Origin: Dendrolimus kikuchii
Lineage: Eukaryota; Arthropoda; Insecta; Lepidoptera; Lasiocampidae
Assembly: GCA_019925095.2 (NCBI GenBank)
Contig: CM034389.1
Location: forward strand, 134,001 to 198,000
Reading direction: 5' to 3'
DNA length: 64,000 nt
Positions 52,436-62,747 of the stretch are shown in pieces. The notes beneath the pieces were generated by a model. That model did not search any database. It was not told the origin of the DNA and was given only the letters and a program-made list of their open reading frames with translations. Both the position numbers and the translations under genes were made by a program. Within the stretch, counting starts at the first letter, position 1. The number at the start of each line of letters is the position of its first letter.

Positions 52436-52564
52436 TAGTAGATATATCATGATATAGCACTTTAGTTTTCGCTAAAATCGGTCCCGAGGCTCTTTTGAGT
52501 GTTTTTCGCTGTTTCGTATAATTTAGGATTATCCTTAAAGGCTCATTTGAAGAATTCGCCTGAG

Positions 52565-52796
52565 CCAGGTGGTAGGGCATTTGCCCGACTGGATGGCTAC
52601 CACCCCTGGTCTAAAGTATGTCGCCATAATAACCTTGAGTTGTGTTCCGGCATTGGTGACCAGGTTCCAGTCTCCCTTAAGAGATCAGCAGCGCATTTGT
52701 AGCAACTTTGCTGTTGCAAATGTCCATAGGCGATGGTAACCGCTTTCCATCAAGTGGGCCGTCTGCCTGTCTGTTAATCTCCTGCAATAAAAAAAA
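52565..52796 (+). mobile_element. Family S short retroposon, short form
   Basis: It starts CCAGGTGGTAGGGC and ends GCAATAAAAAAAA. Confidence 0.85.
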
Positions 52797-53406
52797 TATT
52801 GAAAAGACAAATCAAGCGCTGAATATACTGAGCGACCTATTTCATGATTGTTGTAATTGGTAATAGACTCCAATTGTGGCGTGTCGAACAGCGGGAAATA
52901 AATGAAAGGCTGTATGCACTAATTGTCTTTACTTATTGCTCGAAATAAATCCCACACAATACAAACGTAATACATGACTCACTCGAGGGCGACTATATTC
53001 GAACCTTACAATCTTTGCTGAATTGCAACTGTCGCCGGCCGCCACGATGATTCAGAATTGAAAGGGTTCGCAGCTCCCTGAAACTATATATTTTCTAATC
53101 AACACTATAAGCTCCAGATAGAACGTGCAATCAGGTCACAAAGATATGCTGAATTCAGTAATATCTTGCGACATTCAACTGTCAATATGAAGTCGAAATT
53201 GCAGAGACCCGGCCGAAGAGGTCGTTGCGGACCCTCCCTGGTAGACACCTAGCCCCGCGGCCCGAACGAGCATCGCAATGATGATGGCGTCAGCTACACA
53301 TTTCATCAAATATTTTATGAATTGAAATATTTATTCTTGCATAAATGTACTTGTATCTAAGTGTTATTCTTAGAAATATTTGAAACTTAATAGCTATTAA
53401 CGCCTT
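52797..53406. other. Unassigned
   Basis: A more complex patch at 53020-53300 shows no coding domain. It lies in intron 1, about 1 kb downstream of the signal-peptide exon. Confidence 0.35.
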
Positions 53407-53418
53407 ATATTTCTTTAA

Positions 53419-53556
53419 TACATACATACATAACTTCACGCCAGTTCCCTTGCGGGGTAGGCACGAACAACAGAGTGCTATTTAGGCTTATTCTTACACA
53501 CCTCACTTGCCTCTTTGACATTCATAACTCTTGTCATGCAAGCTCGTCTGTTCTTA
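53419..53556 (-). mobile_element. RTE family A, very short copy
   Basis: The last 138 bases are present. A 12-bp duplication (atatttctttaa) lies at 53407-53418 and 53557-53568. Confidence 0.87.
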
Positions 53557-53568
53557 ATATTTCTTTAA

Positions 53569-54236
53569 ATTAATTATATTATAGTTTATTTAAACTACAA
53601 AATATTAAATTGCATGTAGTGTTTGCCTATAAGTGATTACTGCATTTGTCATGTCTTTTTTTTTTTATAAAACAATGTACATCCTTTGTATTAGTGCAAG
53701 TAATTGTTGGTAAACCAAATAAATAAATAAATACAGGCTTCTGGATCAACTTGGATAATATTTATTTTTAATAATATTTATATAATTAATATTTTTAAAT
53801 TATTATCTCAATCTGTGTATGTCAATTATTTAAGGTCTTTAATTAAAATAGTATTATTAATTATGTAATTATTACTTTCCTTCGGTATTAAAGTTTTTAT
53901 GTCTAATTGTTTCTATGTGCGTTAGTTTGGTAGCTGCAGGGTCCGTTTCAAAAACTTGTATCGATCCAAATCGCAAGTCATAAAGGTTGTTTCAAAAATG
54001 GTTTTTGGCATTTCGAAATATCGTATTAAAAATTTAATATAGTACACATACGAATTATCATTTTTAGCGCTGAATTTCTACATTATAAAAGAAAGAAAGA
54101 ACGCATATTCAAAAATCATTATAAAAAAATATGATTTTTATAACCTGTTTAATAATTGTTCATATTGAAATATGTGATGTTAAATGGCCTATCCGATAAT
54201 AAAAATGACAAAGTATGCAACGTGCCGACGATACTC
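53569..54236. other. No recognisable feature
   Basis: AT-rich start of intron 1, next to the donor at 54238. Confidence 0.45.
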
Positions 54237-54238
54237 AC

Positions 54239-54298
54239 GGCTCACGAGCACGAAGACGGCGGCCAGTGCGCGCGCGCCGCACCGCAATGCACCCATTT
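54239..54298 (-). CDS. Dscam-like: Dscam-like exon: start codon and signal peptide
   Basis: The ATG is at 54296-54294, two bases after a possible acceptor AG at 54300-54299 (context TCTGTGCAG), so a 5'UTR intron may lie upstream. The exon encodes MGALRCGARALAAVFVLVS, with a basic residue before a hydrophobic core, which fits a secretory signal peptide. It ends in phase 1 at a strong donor (C|GTGAGT, GT at 54238-54237). The next exon restores the frame at residue 20. The exon is far richer in GC than its surroundings. Upstream untranslated exons and the promoter were not identified. Confidence 0.75.
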
Positions 54299-54554
54299 CT
54301 GCACAGACAATAACACACCGTCACATACATATTTACACTAGATGTCACTGTGCAACCTTGTGATGAAACTCAATCACGCTGACTAGATTTTAATTCATTG
54401 AAAGGGATGTCCTTGCTTACTTATTGTAGTTATTAAAGGTAGATTATAAACGATATAATAGGATTGTATGATGTTAGTATATTCATAATTATATAGAGTT
54501 AATGTTAAAATTCCAAAGGTTTTCATGATGTCATATGAACTAAGATACTTTTAT

Positions 54555-54805
54555 ACATACATACATAACTTCACGCCAGTTCCCTGGCGGGGTAGGCACG
54601 AACAACAGAGCGCCATTTAGGTTTATTCTTACACACCTCACTTGCTTCTTTGACATTCATAACTTTTGTCATGCACACTCGTCTGTTCTTAAGGCTCCTG
54701 ACATCACCCTCCGCTAGTACACGATCAATTTGATCATGGAAGGTGTGTCGTGGCCTTCCACGACTTCTGCATCCATCCACTTTTGCATTGTATATCTGTT
54801 TAGTC
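54555..54805 (-). mobile_element. RTE family A, 5'-truncated copy
   Basis: A 10-bp duplication (atacttttat) lies at 54545-54554 and 54806-54815. It lies just upstream of the first coding exon of the Dscam-like gene. Confidence 0.87.
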
Positions 54806-54976
54806 ATACTTTTATCATCTTACGAAACACTGCAGCCTCATAGGTTTTGTACGAGCGTACATATTAATGACGTCACAAGTTGGTACAAATAAAAGGAGCC
54901 AAACAGCGAGTGAATTATGGTTTGAAAAGTAATTTTTATCGATGTGATGATATTTCAAAAGTAATATAAAAATATG

Positions 54977-55052
54977 CGATTTTTTTATTGCATAAGTTCA
55001 GCAGACAGGCAGACGGCCCACCTGATGGTAAGCGGCTACCATCGCCTATGGA
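54977..55052 (-). mobile_element. Family S fragment (poly(A) end only)
   Basis: A T-run followed by ATTGCATAAGTTCAGCAGAC and TACCATCGCCTATGGAC. The rest is missing. Confidence 0.7.
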
Positions 55053-55134
55053 CTAACACTAAGAAACTCTTCAGCGACGTATCACATCATATTATAATAG
55101 AAGTAATATCAAATACAATTTTTTATCCGTGCAG

Positions 55135-55388
55135 GAACGGAGAAAGAATATAATTTCCTGCGTTGGGGCGGCCTGTCGTAAGAGGCGACCGAACAACCCA
55201 CAGCCAGGTGTCGCCATAACAAGCTTGAGTTGTGTTCCGGCATTAGTGACCAGGTTCCAGTCTCCCTTAAGAGAGCAGCAGCGCATTTGTAGCACCTTTA
55301 GTGTTGCAAATGTCCATAGGCGATGGTAACCGCTTTACATCAAGTGGGCCGTCTGCCTGCCTGCTAAACTCCTGCAATAAAAAAAAAA
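55135..55388 (+). mobile_element. Family S short retroposon with an internal deletion
   Basis: It runs from ATCCGTGCAGGAACGG to CTGCAATAAAAAAAAA. The segment between CAGCCAGGTG and TCGCCATAAC is deleted. Confidence 0.83.
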
Positions 55389-55699
55389 TACAAAATTAGA
55401 TCAGATGCTGTATATAGTTTATAGGAATACGTAATACAAGTAGGTATGTTATATACCTATCAAATAACAACTAAGTATATATAGAAGCAGCAGCATAAAT
55501 ATAGAAGCAGACAGTTTCTATAGAACTAACTAGCCAATGTTCTTATGAATATTACTAAAGTTTCCAGTTATAATATTAAACTGAGATCGTTAGGTAATTT
55601 GAAAGTTGGGCAGGTGCGGAGTTCGCCCACAAGCCTCGTAGCATGTTTCCATTCCAAATCAAAATGTAATCTAACATATTTGTACGCCATCTTTAATAT

Positions 55700-56458
55700 T
55701 GTTACGAGTGTCGGACTCGAATTAAAAATGCCGTTGGAATTACTATAGACTTTATTAGAACTATACAAACACGTATAACATAGGTACAAATGTAACTGAA
55801 CACAACAAGTCCAAACGTAATGCAGAAGGTCGTAATTCAATAAAACACGCAAAGTCCGACACTTATTAGATTCCTGATTGTAGTACACACGTCTTGCTTC
55901 GCTCGTGGTTATCGCTCGACTGACTTCCCCCTCCATCAGGTCATCGTTTTATACTGCGCAACTGCAATGTCCCCGTATCTAAGCCGACTTAATCCGGCAC
56001 ACCTGGCTAATGACTGCCATAAAAGATTACAATACAACTAAACAAAAGAAGACGACCATAATTTTTTTTATTTTTATTGCAGGAGTTCAGCAGACAGGCA
56101 GACGGCCCACTTGATGGAAAGCGGTTACCATCGCCTATGGACATTTGCAACACCAAAGGTGCTACAAATGCGCTGCTGCTCTCTTAAAGGAGACTGGAAC
56201 CTGGTCAGTAATGCAGGAACACAACACAAGGTTGTTATGGCGGCATATTCTAGACCAGGGGTGGTCGCCATCCAGTCGAGCAAATACCCTACCACCTGGC
56301 TGTGGGTTGTTTAGTCGCCTCTTACGACAGGCCGCCCCAACGCAGGAAATTGTATTCTTTCTCCGTTCCTGCACGGATAGGATGTTACGTTACTAGTTAT
56401 GTTACTAGTTCTAGATATGCAGGTGGATTTTGTTTTTGTCGGGACCAGAGTTGTAACA
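55700..56458 (-). mobile_element. Solo LTR, family G, interrupted by a family S copy
   Basis: The minus strand starts TGTTACAACTCTGGTCCCGA and ends at CTCGTAACA. Without the insertion at 56062-56378 it is about 440 bases. Flanks are atat and ataa, a decayed or imperfect 4-bp duplication. Confidence 0.7.
56062..56378 (-). mobile_element. Family S short retroposon, full length, nested in an LTR
   Basis: Reverse copy from the T-run to CCTGCACGGAT, inserted in the solo LTR. Confidence 0.87.
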
Positions 56459-56714
56459 ATAATTATATGTGTAATCACGTCGCGTGGAAAAGTATTGGCG
56501 GAAAGTCCGCTGAGCGGACATAGAAAGTGATTCAACCCTACCATGACTCTCGAGTCAGTGTCAATTGCGTGATATCGGTGCACTTAAGGTCCCCCACGAC
56601 AACCACGCTCGCGTTTCCTTCTAAGGGAAGATTTAGGTTTGAGCGTGCCGAGCGGTCGAGGCGCGGATTTAAATCACCAATAACACTTTTATTTGGAAGA
56701 CTATACCATTATTA

Positions 56715-57417
56715 AGGAGTAGACTCGGGTCGGGCATGATTTTAAAATGAGTTTGTAAGAGTACCATGACATTTTGTACTGAACCAGTGAAATGTGCCAC
56801 ATCAAATGAGGCGAGGAGATTTGTATGGTTTGTACCACGGCAGTACAGTTGAAGCGATGAGGCCGCGTCATTCCCTCACTTGCCAGGTGGTAGGGCTTTT
56901 GCCCGACCGGATGGCTACCACCCCTGCTCTAAAGTATGTCGCCATAACAACCTTGAGTTGTGTTCCGGCATTAGTGACCAGGTTCCAGTTTCCCTTAGGA
57001 GAGTAGCAGCGCATTTGTAGCAACTTTGATGTTGCAAATGTCCATAGGCGATGGTAACCGCTTTCTATCAAGTGGGCCTGTCTGCTGATCTTCTGCAATA
57101 AAAAAAAAACTTGTACGAAATTTCTAGTTCGGAAATATTCGTTAAGAATCGGATGTGATCGGCCTCGGTCCCCTCATTTTACTAGCAGTCGTTCATGGCA
57201 TGCTGTCCCTCTGTGTAGTACAAATTTAAATTTTAAGTCGTATCAGTACTAATCTATTTTGTACGGGATAAATGTTCTGCCTCACACGTGTACTACTCAT
57301 CACTACTAAGGAGTAAAAGTTTTGCCACCACTTTTCTTGTGCGCAATGCCATCGAGTGCAATAATTTGTTGGAGCCTGCTTATTTGGTTATCTAAGTGAA
57401 CGCTCCTTTCTAGTAAA
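56715..57417 (-). repeat. Large interspersed repeat, copy with a retroposon inside
   Basis: It matches 51135-51725 in opposite orientation and is interrupted by the family S copy at 56883-57108. Confidence 0.75.
56883..57108 (+). mobile_element. Family S short retroposon, short form, with verified boundaries
   Basis: It starts CCAGGTGGTAGGGC and ends CTGCAATAAAAAAAAA. A 5-bp duplication (acttg) lies at 56878-56882 and 57109-57113. The empty site in the 51135-51725 repeat confirms both ends. Confidence 0.87.
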
Positions 57418-57490
57418 CTTCTATCATCATTTTTGTTAGCAATCAAATCACTAAAAAATTGTCGGATCGCTAATTGGCGCAATGAGAGCT

Positions 57491-57790
57491 CTTTTTTATT
57501 ATTGCAAGAGTTCAGCAGACAGGATTACGGCTCAACTGTGATGGAAAGTTGTTACCGTCGCCTATGGACATTTGCAACACCAAAGGTGCTACAAATATGC
57601 TGCTGCTCTCTTAAGGGCCACTAATGCCGGAACACAACTCAATGTTGTTATGGCGACATAGTCTAGACCAGAAGTGGTAGCCATCCAGTCGGGTAAATGC
57701 CCTCCCACCTGGCTCTGGCTTGTTTTGTCGCCTCTTACGACAGGCAGCCCCTCCGCAGGAAATTGTATACTTTCTCCGTTACTGCACGGA
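57491..57790 (-). mobile_element. Family S short retroposon
   Basis: Diverged reverse copy from the T-run to ACTGCACGGA, with a deletion of GAGACTGGAACCTGGT-type sequence. Confidence 0.83.
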
Positions 57791-57863
57791 GGAATACAGC
57801 TCACCGAGTGAACTAATAAACCGACTAACGTTTGGTAATGTGATATATACTTGAACTATACAG

Positions 57864-58203
57864 GACAGGAAGAGAGTGTCGGGGTGAAGGTTAGGAAAGG
57901 AATGCTCCGGTGTTTCGGGCATGTGGAAAGAATGCATGATGAAAGAATGACTAAACAGATATACAATGCAAAAGTGGATGGATGCAGAAGTCGTGGAAGG
58001 CCACGACACACCTTCCATGATCAAATTGATCGTGTACTAGCGGAGGGTGATGTCAGGAGCCTTAAGAACAGACGAGCGTGCATGACAAGAGTTATGAATG
58101 TCAAAGAAGCAAGTGAGGTGTGTAAGAATGGGCCTAAATGACTCTGTTGTTCGTGCCTACCCCGCAAGGGAACTGGCGTGAAGTTATGTATGTATGTATG
58201 TAT
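57864..58203 (+). mobile_element. RTE family A, 5'-truncated copy
   Basis: It encodes ESVGVKVRKGMLRCFGHVER onward. A deletion shifts the frame near the C-terminus. A 9-bp duplication (actatacag) lies at about 57855-57863 and 58204-58212. Confidence 0.85.
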
Positions 58204-58212
58204 GTACTATAC

Positions 58213-58504
58213 AGAACTAGTTCCCGGCCGCTACAAATTGATGTACACGATCGCTCGGCGCGCGCCCGTTACGGCTCAGCATGAATCGTCCACAGCTCGT
58301 TGCGGCGGCTTCGCATCCATTATTCGATGTACGCGTGAAAGCTAATTATTTATTTAAAAGCCGTGAGTGTTTTTTTGTTGGCTTTCGCCCCCCATTGTTC
58401 CGCGTTGGTTTCGTAAAAGGGGAACGGCCTTGTCATGGAGTGTATTTATTTATTCTGTGCTTGCACCCTGAAATTAACTGCTAAAAGCCACAGTCTAATA
58501 AGCA
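58213..58504. other. Unassigned GC-richer sequence
   Basis: Positions 58220-58340 contain CGATCGCTCGGCGCGCGCCC. No domain or repeat was recognised. Confidence 0.3.
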
Positions 58505-58779
58505 ATCCGTGCAGGAACGGAGAAAGAATACAAACCACTCACAACCAAGTGTTAGGACATTTGCCCGACTGGATGGCTACCACCCCTGGTCTAAAAGATG
58601 TCACCATAACAACCTTGAGTTGTGTTCCGACATCAGTGACCAGGTTCCAGTTTCCCTTAAGAGAGCAGCAGCGCATTTGTAGCAGCTTTGGTGTTGCAAA
58701 TGTCCATAGGCGATGGTAACCGCTTTCCATCAAGTGGGCCGTCTGCCTGCCTGCTGATCTCCTGCAATAAAAAAAAAAA
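58505..58779 (+). mobile_element. Family S short retroposon
   Basis: It runs from ATCCGTGCAGGAACGG to CAATAAAAAAAAAAA, with a deletion across GCGGCCTGTCGTAAGAGG. Confidence 0.85.
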
Positions 58780-58938
58780 CGATTGGACCCAGTAAGTGGC
58801 GCCGCGATACTTCTCCTAAACGGTGGGCCTGATTTTGATGCAATTTTTTGTTTGTTCAAGTGGATTTGAGAATAGTTCGGGTTCGAGATTTTTATTTTTT
58901 TAAAGGCAGGACAACGTCTGCCGTCTGGGTACAGCTAG
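58780..58938 (+). mobile_element. Helitron-like element, family H2, 3' part
   Basis: It retains the GACCCAGTAAGTGGCGCCG block (counterpart of GAACCGGTAGGTGGCGC) and ends GGTACAGCTAG before T. The 5' terminus is lost. Confidence 0.45.
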
Positions 58939-58982
58939 TAATTTATAATAATTGTATTACGCTGCTGAAAGGTTTTATGTAC

Positions 58983-59245
58983 GACGGCCTCTGTGGTCGA
59001 GCGGGCTAAGCCTTTGCCGGCCTACCTCACTGCGACGCAGAGGCTCCGGGTTCGATTCCTGGTATAGTAAATTTCGGAAACGTATTTTCTTCGTTATTTA
59101 CTATGGTCTGGGTGTCCGGGATCGGCCCCAGAGTAATCCGTTGTATATTACCCATAACACAAGCGTGACTTGCTTAATTTGGGGATATACAATGTGTGTA
59201 TTTGTCTGCCGATTATTTATTTATTTATTTATTTATAATAAAGTC
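58983..59245 (+). mobile_element. tRNA-derived SINE
   Basis: The head has tRNA-like polymerase III promoter boxes: TGGTCGAGCGGGCTAAG (A box) and GGTTCGATTCC (B box at 59050-59060). A body with GTCTGGGTGTCCGGGATC and a TTTA-repeat tail follow. It does not fold as a functional tRNA because the head runs directly into the body. Confidence 0.75.
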
Positions 59246-59370
59246 GGTTAAATGCAAGTCGCTGTATACAGATTAATGGATTCAGGTACGTATATTGTTA
59301 TTGTCTAATATTAGCCTTCTATCTCAAGACCTATTCAAAGGATCTCGTATAAACAAATTGTCGTTGAAAG

Positions 59371-59535
59371 TTTTTTTTATTATTTTTTTATTGCAGGAGT
59401 TCAGCAGACATGCAGGCGACCCACTTGATGGAAAGCGGTTACCATCGCCTATGGATATTTGCTACAAATGCGCTGCTGCTCTCTTAAATGAGACTGGAAC
59501 CTGGTCACTAATGCCGGAACACAACAAAAGGTTGT
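59371..59535 (-). mobile_element. Family S short retroposon, 5'-truncated
   Basis: A T-run, then ATTGCAGGAGTTCAGCAGAC, to about CGGAACACAAC. Confidence 0.78.
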
Positions 59536-59798
59536 CAAGTTTTTTTATAATCTCAAAAACTCAAAATATTTCGCACATTATTTAAAAAGTGTTAATTAAT
59601 TTGAAAGCAAATTACCGCCTAACGATCCAAGTGAAGGGACTACTAACAAATGATGTTTTTTTGTATGTTCTGGTGGGTGAAACAAATGATGTTGCATCTG
59701 AATACTTGTCTAACGATACGCTACTTGTATATGTAAATTGAATTGTTTTCCTCCCTCATTTACATTTATGACGGCTGCTCCTTTTATTTTATTCACGA

Positions 59799-59989
59799 CT
59801 AGCTGTGCCCGCGACGTCGTCCGCGGGTGCTCCGCTTCTATTGGTCTTAGCGTGATGATATATAGCCTATAGCCTTCCTCGATAAATGGGCTATCCAACA
59901 CTGAAATAATTTTTCACATCAGACCAGTAGTTCCTGAAATTAGCGCGTTCAAACAAAAAAACTCTTCAGATTTATATATTAGTATAAGA
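59799..59989 (-). mobile_element. Helitron-like element, family H1, short copy (191 bp)
   Basis: The minus strand starts TCTTATACTAATATATAAAT and ends GGGCACAGCTAG, between A and T. Confidence 0.58.
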
Positions 59990-60261
59990 TTAGTATGCGC
60001 CAGAAAAACTTCGTTCGCGTTGCCATAACACCAAGGTGTTTGTTAGTGAATTGCAATGACGACGCTACAATAATTACGACTTTTTGCCACCTTTTTGGCA
60101 AATCCCCACGGAAATTATGTGACTTTTTTGGGATAAAAAGAATCCAATTTCTAACACGGGATATAAGCTAGCTCTGTGTCAAGTTTCATGTAAAAACGTT
60201 CAGGAGTTTTAACTCGATGCTGTAACTGGTAGACTGCTGGTCCGAATTACCCCATTAGTAT
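59990..60261. repeat. Possible Helitron-family debris
   Basis: It contains GGGATATAAGCTAGCTCTG and CAAGTTTCATGTAAAAACG, phrases that look like Lepidoptera Helitron-type repeats. The boundaries are unclear. Confidence 0.3.
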
Positions 60262-61085
60262 TGTTATACACCGACAAAGAAATGCGCACACTTGCTGGTC
60301 GTAAAAGCGCAGTTTATTGCCGTCCGGATTTAGGAATTCTTTTGTTTACTTTGTGTTTAGAATTTGTAATCAAGAAAAACATGATATTGTTTTTCTACTT
60401 CTTTTATGGCCGTCATTAGTGTCTAACTAATCCTTATTGTTATTGTTTTAACCCAGCTCACGAGCTTCCATTGTGTATTGTATAGTTTACTATAAAACAA
60501 TGCCCGAACGGACGGGTGGGGCAGTCGAGCTAGGATTACGATACAAGTAAGACGTACATTCGACCAGCGATATAGTGACGGACTTTGCGCGTGTTATTGA
60601 ATCGTGCAATTTGTACTAGTAGTGTCTAGCTATATTTCTACCTATGTTATACGTGTTTGTATACATACATACATGCATACATAACTTCACGCCAGTTCCC
60701 TTGCGGGATAGGCACGAACAACCGAGCGCCATTTAGGCTTATTCTTACACACCTCACTTGCTTCTTTGAAATTCATAGCTCTTGTCATGCAAGCTCGTCT
60801 GTTCTTAAGGCTCCTGACATCACCTTCTGCTAGTACACGATCAATTTGATCGTGGCAGGTGTGTCGTGGCCTTCCACGACTTCTGCATCCATCCACTTTT
60901 GCTTTGTATATCTGTTTAGTCATTCTTTCCTTACCTTCACCCCGACACTCTCTTTCAGAGCAACTATCTTTCTTACTTCGGTATTACGAACGCGGTCCGC
61001 GAGCGTCACTCCGCAGATTGTATAGTTCTAATAAATTCTATAGTAATTCCAACGGCATCTTAATTCGAGTCCCACACTCGTAACA
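60262..61085 (+). mobile_element. Solo LTR, family G, interrupted by an RTE copy
   Basis: It starts TGTTATACACCGAC and ends CTCGTAACA. It matches the 972-1665 copy. The RTE insertion at 60664-61017 splits it. No clean target duplication was seen. Confidence 0.7.
60664..61017 (-). mobile_element. RTE family A, nested in a solo LTR
   Basis: The TACA tail is at left, and the coding part is deleted between KQIYKA and ERK-type sequence. A 7-bp duplication (ttgtata) lies at 60657-60663 and 61018-61024. The intact LTR at 25325-25816 shows the empty site. Confidence 0.85.
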
Positions 61086-61359
61086 ATACCCCTAATTTTT
61101 TTCCATTTTAAATTCATTGTACAAACTCCACTCCATTCCTCTACAGATTTATCATATTATAGATTTCACCACAGAATTGTGGATACATTATACATTCTTC
61201 TTGATATGAGATAGTGTCAAGAGAAGAAAACGGCTGTGAAACACAAAAACAGCTGAACTGTGGGAAGAATAGACATTATACAAAATAAGTAGGAATTTAA
61301 TGTTTCTATGGCCACGTAACCCTTAAAACCTAATATCGATAGGGAATAAATAATAGTTG
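61086..61359. other. No recognisable feature
   Basis: AT-rich sequence between insertions. Confidence 0.4.
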
Positions 61360-61697
61360 AAAGAGAGTTGGTCTGAAAGAGAGTGTCGGGGTGAAGGTAA
61401 GGAAAGGAATGCTCCGGTGATTCGGGCATGTGGCAAGAATGCATGATGAAAGAATGACTAAACAGATATACAATGCAAAAGTGGATGGATGCAGAAGTCG
61501 TGGAAGACCACGACACACCTTCCATGATCAAATTGATCGTGTACTAGCAGAAGGTGATCTCAGGAGCCTTAAGAACAGACGAGCTTGCATAACAAGAGTT
61601 ATGAATGTCAAAGAGGCAAGTGAGGTGTGTAAGAATAAGCCTAAATGGCACTCTGTTGTTCGTGCCTACCCCACAAGGGAACTGGCGTGAAGTTATG

Positions 61698-61728
<31 letters not shown>
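61360..61728 (+). mobile_element. RTE family A, 5'-truncated copy
   Basis: It begins at the RVGLKESVGVKVRKGMLR segment and ends in a long TATG tail. No clear duplication was seen. Confidence 0.83.
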
Positions 61729-61733
61729 GAATT

Positions 61734-61861
61734 ATTTTATTGTAAAAAAAGCGTGGGGTGCATGGTATCAATAGTTATAAATATTTTATGAACAGATATG
61801 AGTAGAAGGGTTATTTTGATAATATCCTGAAAAGCACCCCACGCTTTTTTTACAATAAAAT
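61734..61861. mobile_element. Hairpin MITE with perfect 28-bp inverted ends
   Basis: The arms at 61734-61761 and 61834-61861 are exact inverted copies (core AAAAAAAGCGTGGGGTGC) separated by 72 AT-rich bases. There is no coding sequence. As a transcript it would form a long perfect stem. Confidence 0.75.
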
Positions 61862-61975
61862 CATTTTTTCTAACACTATTTTTAATTCAAATTTATTTTT
61901 CATTTTTTAGTGATTTAATTCCCTTCTCCGTGAAAATTAAAAAAAATAATAATTAAATACACTCTTATACTCTCA

Positions 61976-62224
61976 AGCTTTTGAGATCCTGCATATCATG
62001 TAGCAGCAGAGCGCTAGCCAAGACAAGTGAAACGAGCCCAAACACGACGGGTCTATCTTGTTTAGTACAGGAGTTCCTATGGCCACCTTCCGACTCCATC
62101 ATCAGCTCAGCTCCACGGTACCATATTATTGCATTGTCCCGCGATATACACATACGTGCAAAATTTCAGCTCAATCGGAAACCGGGAAGTCGATCAAATT
62201 TAACTTGAAACATTCCGTTACTAA
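61976..62224 (-). repeat. Interspersed repeat R250, copy 2
   Basis: Reverse-orientation match to 10938-11163. Confidence 0.75.
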
Positions 62225-62747
62225 CATACCTATGAAGCTAATAAGAGCGTATTAAAATACAAAAGCGCTTCCTAAAAGCATTATAAAACCTTAAACTACG
62301 TGACGTATACGAGTGCGCTTTGAAATTGCTTTGTGAAATAGGTGCGCGGCCGGAGCGTAACAATATCGTAAGTGCGGCACGGAGATGAAACACAGAGATG
62401 AAGCACGGAGATGAAATTTAAGCCTCCATTATTATATTACACTAAAGTGTAAGAGCACTCGCCCCTCTTGCACTTAGCTCGTAGCAATCTTTTAGCTACG
62501 CCGGCGTAGCGCGACTACGCCGTAGCGTAATCTATTCTAAGCAAATCATTTTAGTTCTTATTTCTGACAATTTAGTTTGTTTTAACGGTTTTGGAATTTT
62601 TACGGGCGATTTTTCAATCATCCGATAATAGTTATCTGTCGGATAAATTATAACCATGCTAAATTCAAAATGAAACTGTTTTATCGTTGCACCTGTCTCT
62701 TAATTTTTCAATTTTGTTTTTATTCTGTGAATAACTCTTATCTAGTG
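62225..62747. other. Unassigned
   Basis: It contains short direct repeats (GCACGGAGATGAA near 62378-62415) and an imperfect palindrome around CTACGCCGGCGTAGCGCGAC (62503-62522). No gene was recognised. Confidence 0.4.

Larger units (their letters stand above)
17198..54298 (-). other. Dscam-like: Dscam-family cell-adhesion receptor gene, N-terminal part (8 exons, about 37 kb)
   Basis: Eight GC-rich exons, read from right to left, join into one open frame of about 413 codons: a signal peptide and Ig domains 1-4. Every junction has GT/AG sites and compatible phase. Intron lengths are roughly 17165, 8698, 88, 9237, 74, 306 and 290 bases. All four Ig domains keep both disulfide cysteines, and each has the core tryptophan. 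Family membership rests on signatures such as GPSFVVEP at the start of Ig1, DVNWEAIIR at the start of Ig2 and YQCFARRPHDSAQAAAELRL in Ig4, which line up with arthropod Dscam Ig1-Ig4 as I know them. Known Dscam proteins are neuronal and immune surface receptors with ten Ig and six fibronectin domains. The remaining domains would lie beyond the last donor, to the left. The paralogue (Dscam1 to Dscam4 type) cannot be fixed from this sequence. Confidence 0.88.

Noticed and set aside
58983..59066. A possible tRNA gene
   Set aside because: A and B boxes are present, but the sequence continues directly into a SINE body with a TTTA tail and does not close as a cloverleaf with a normal acceptor stem.
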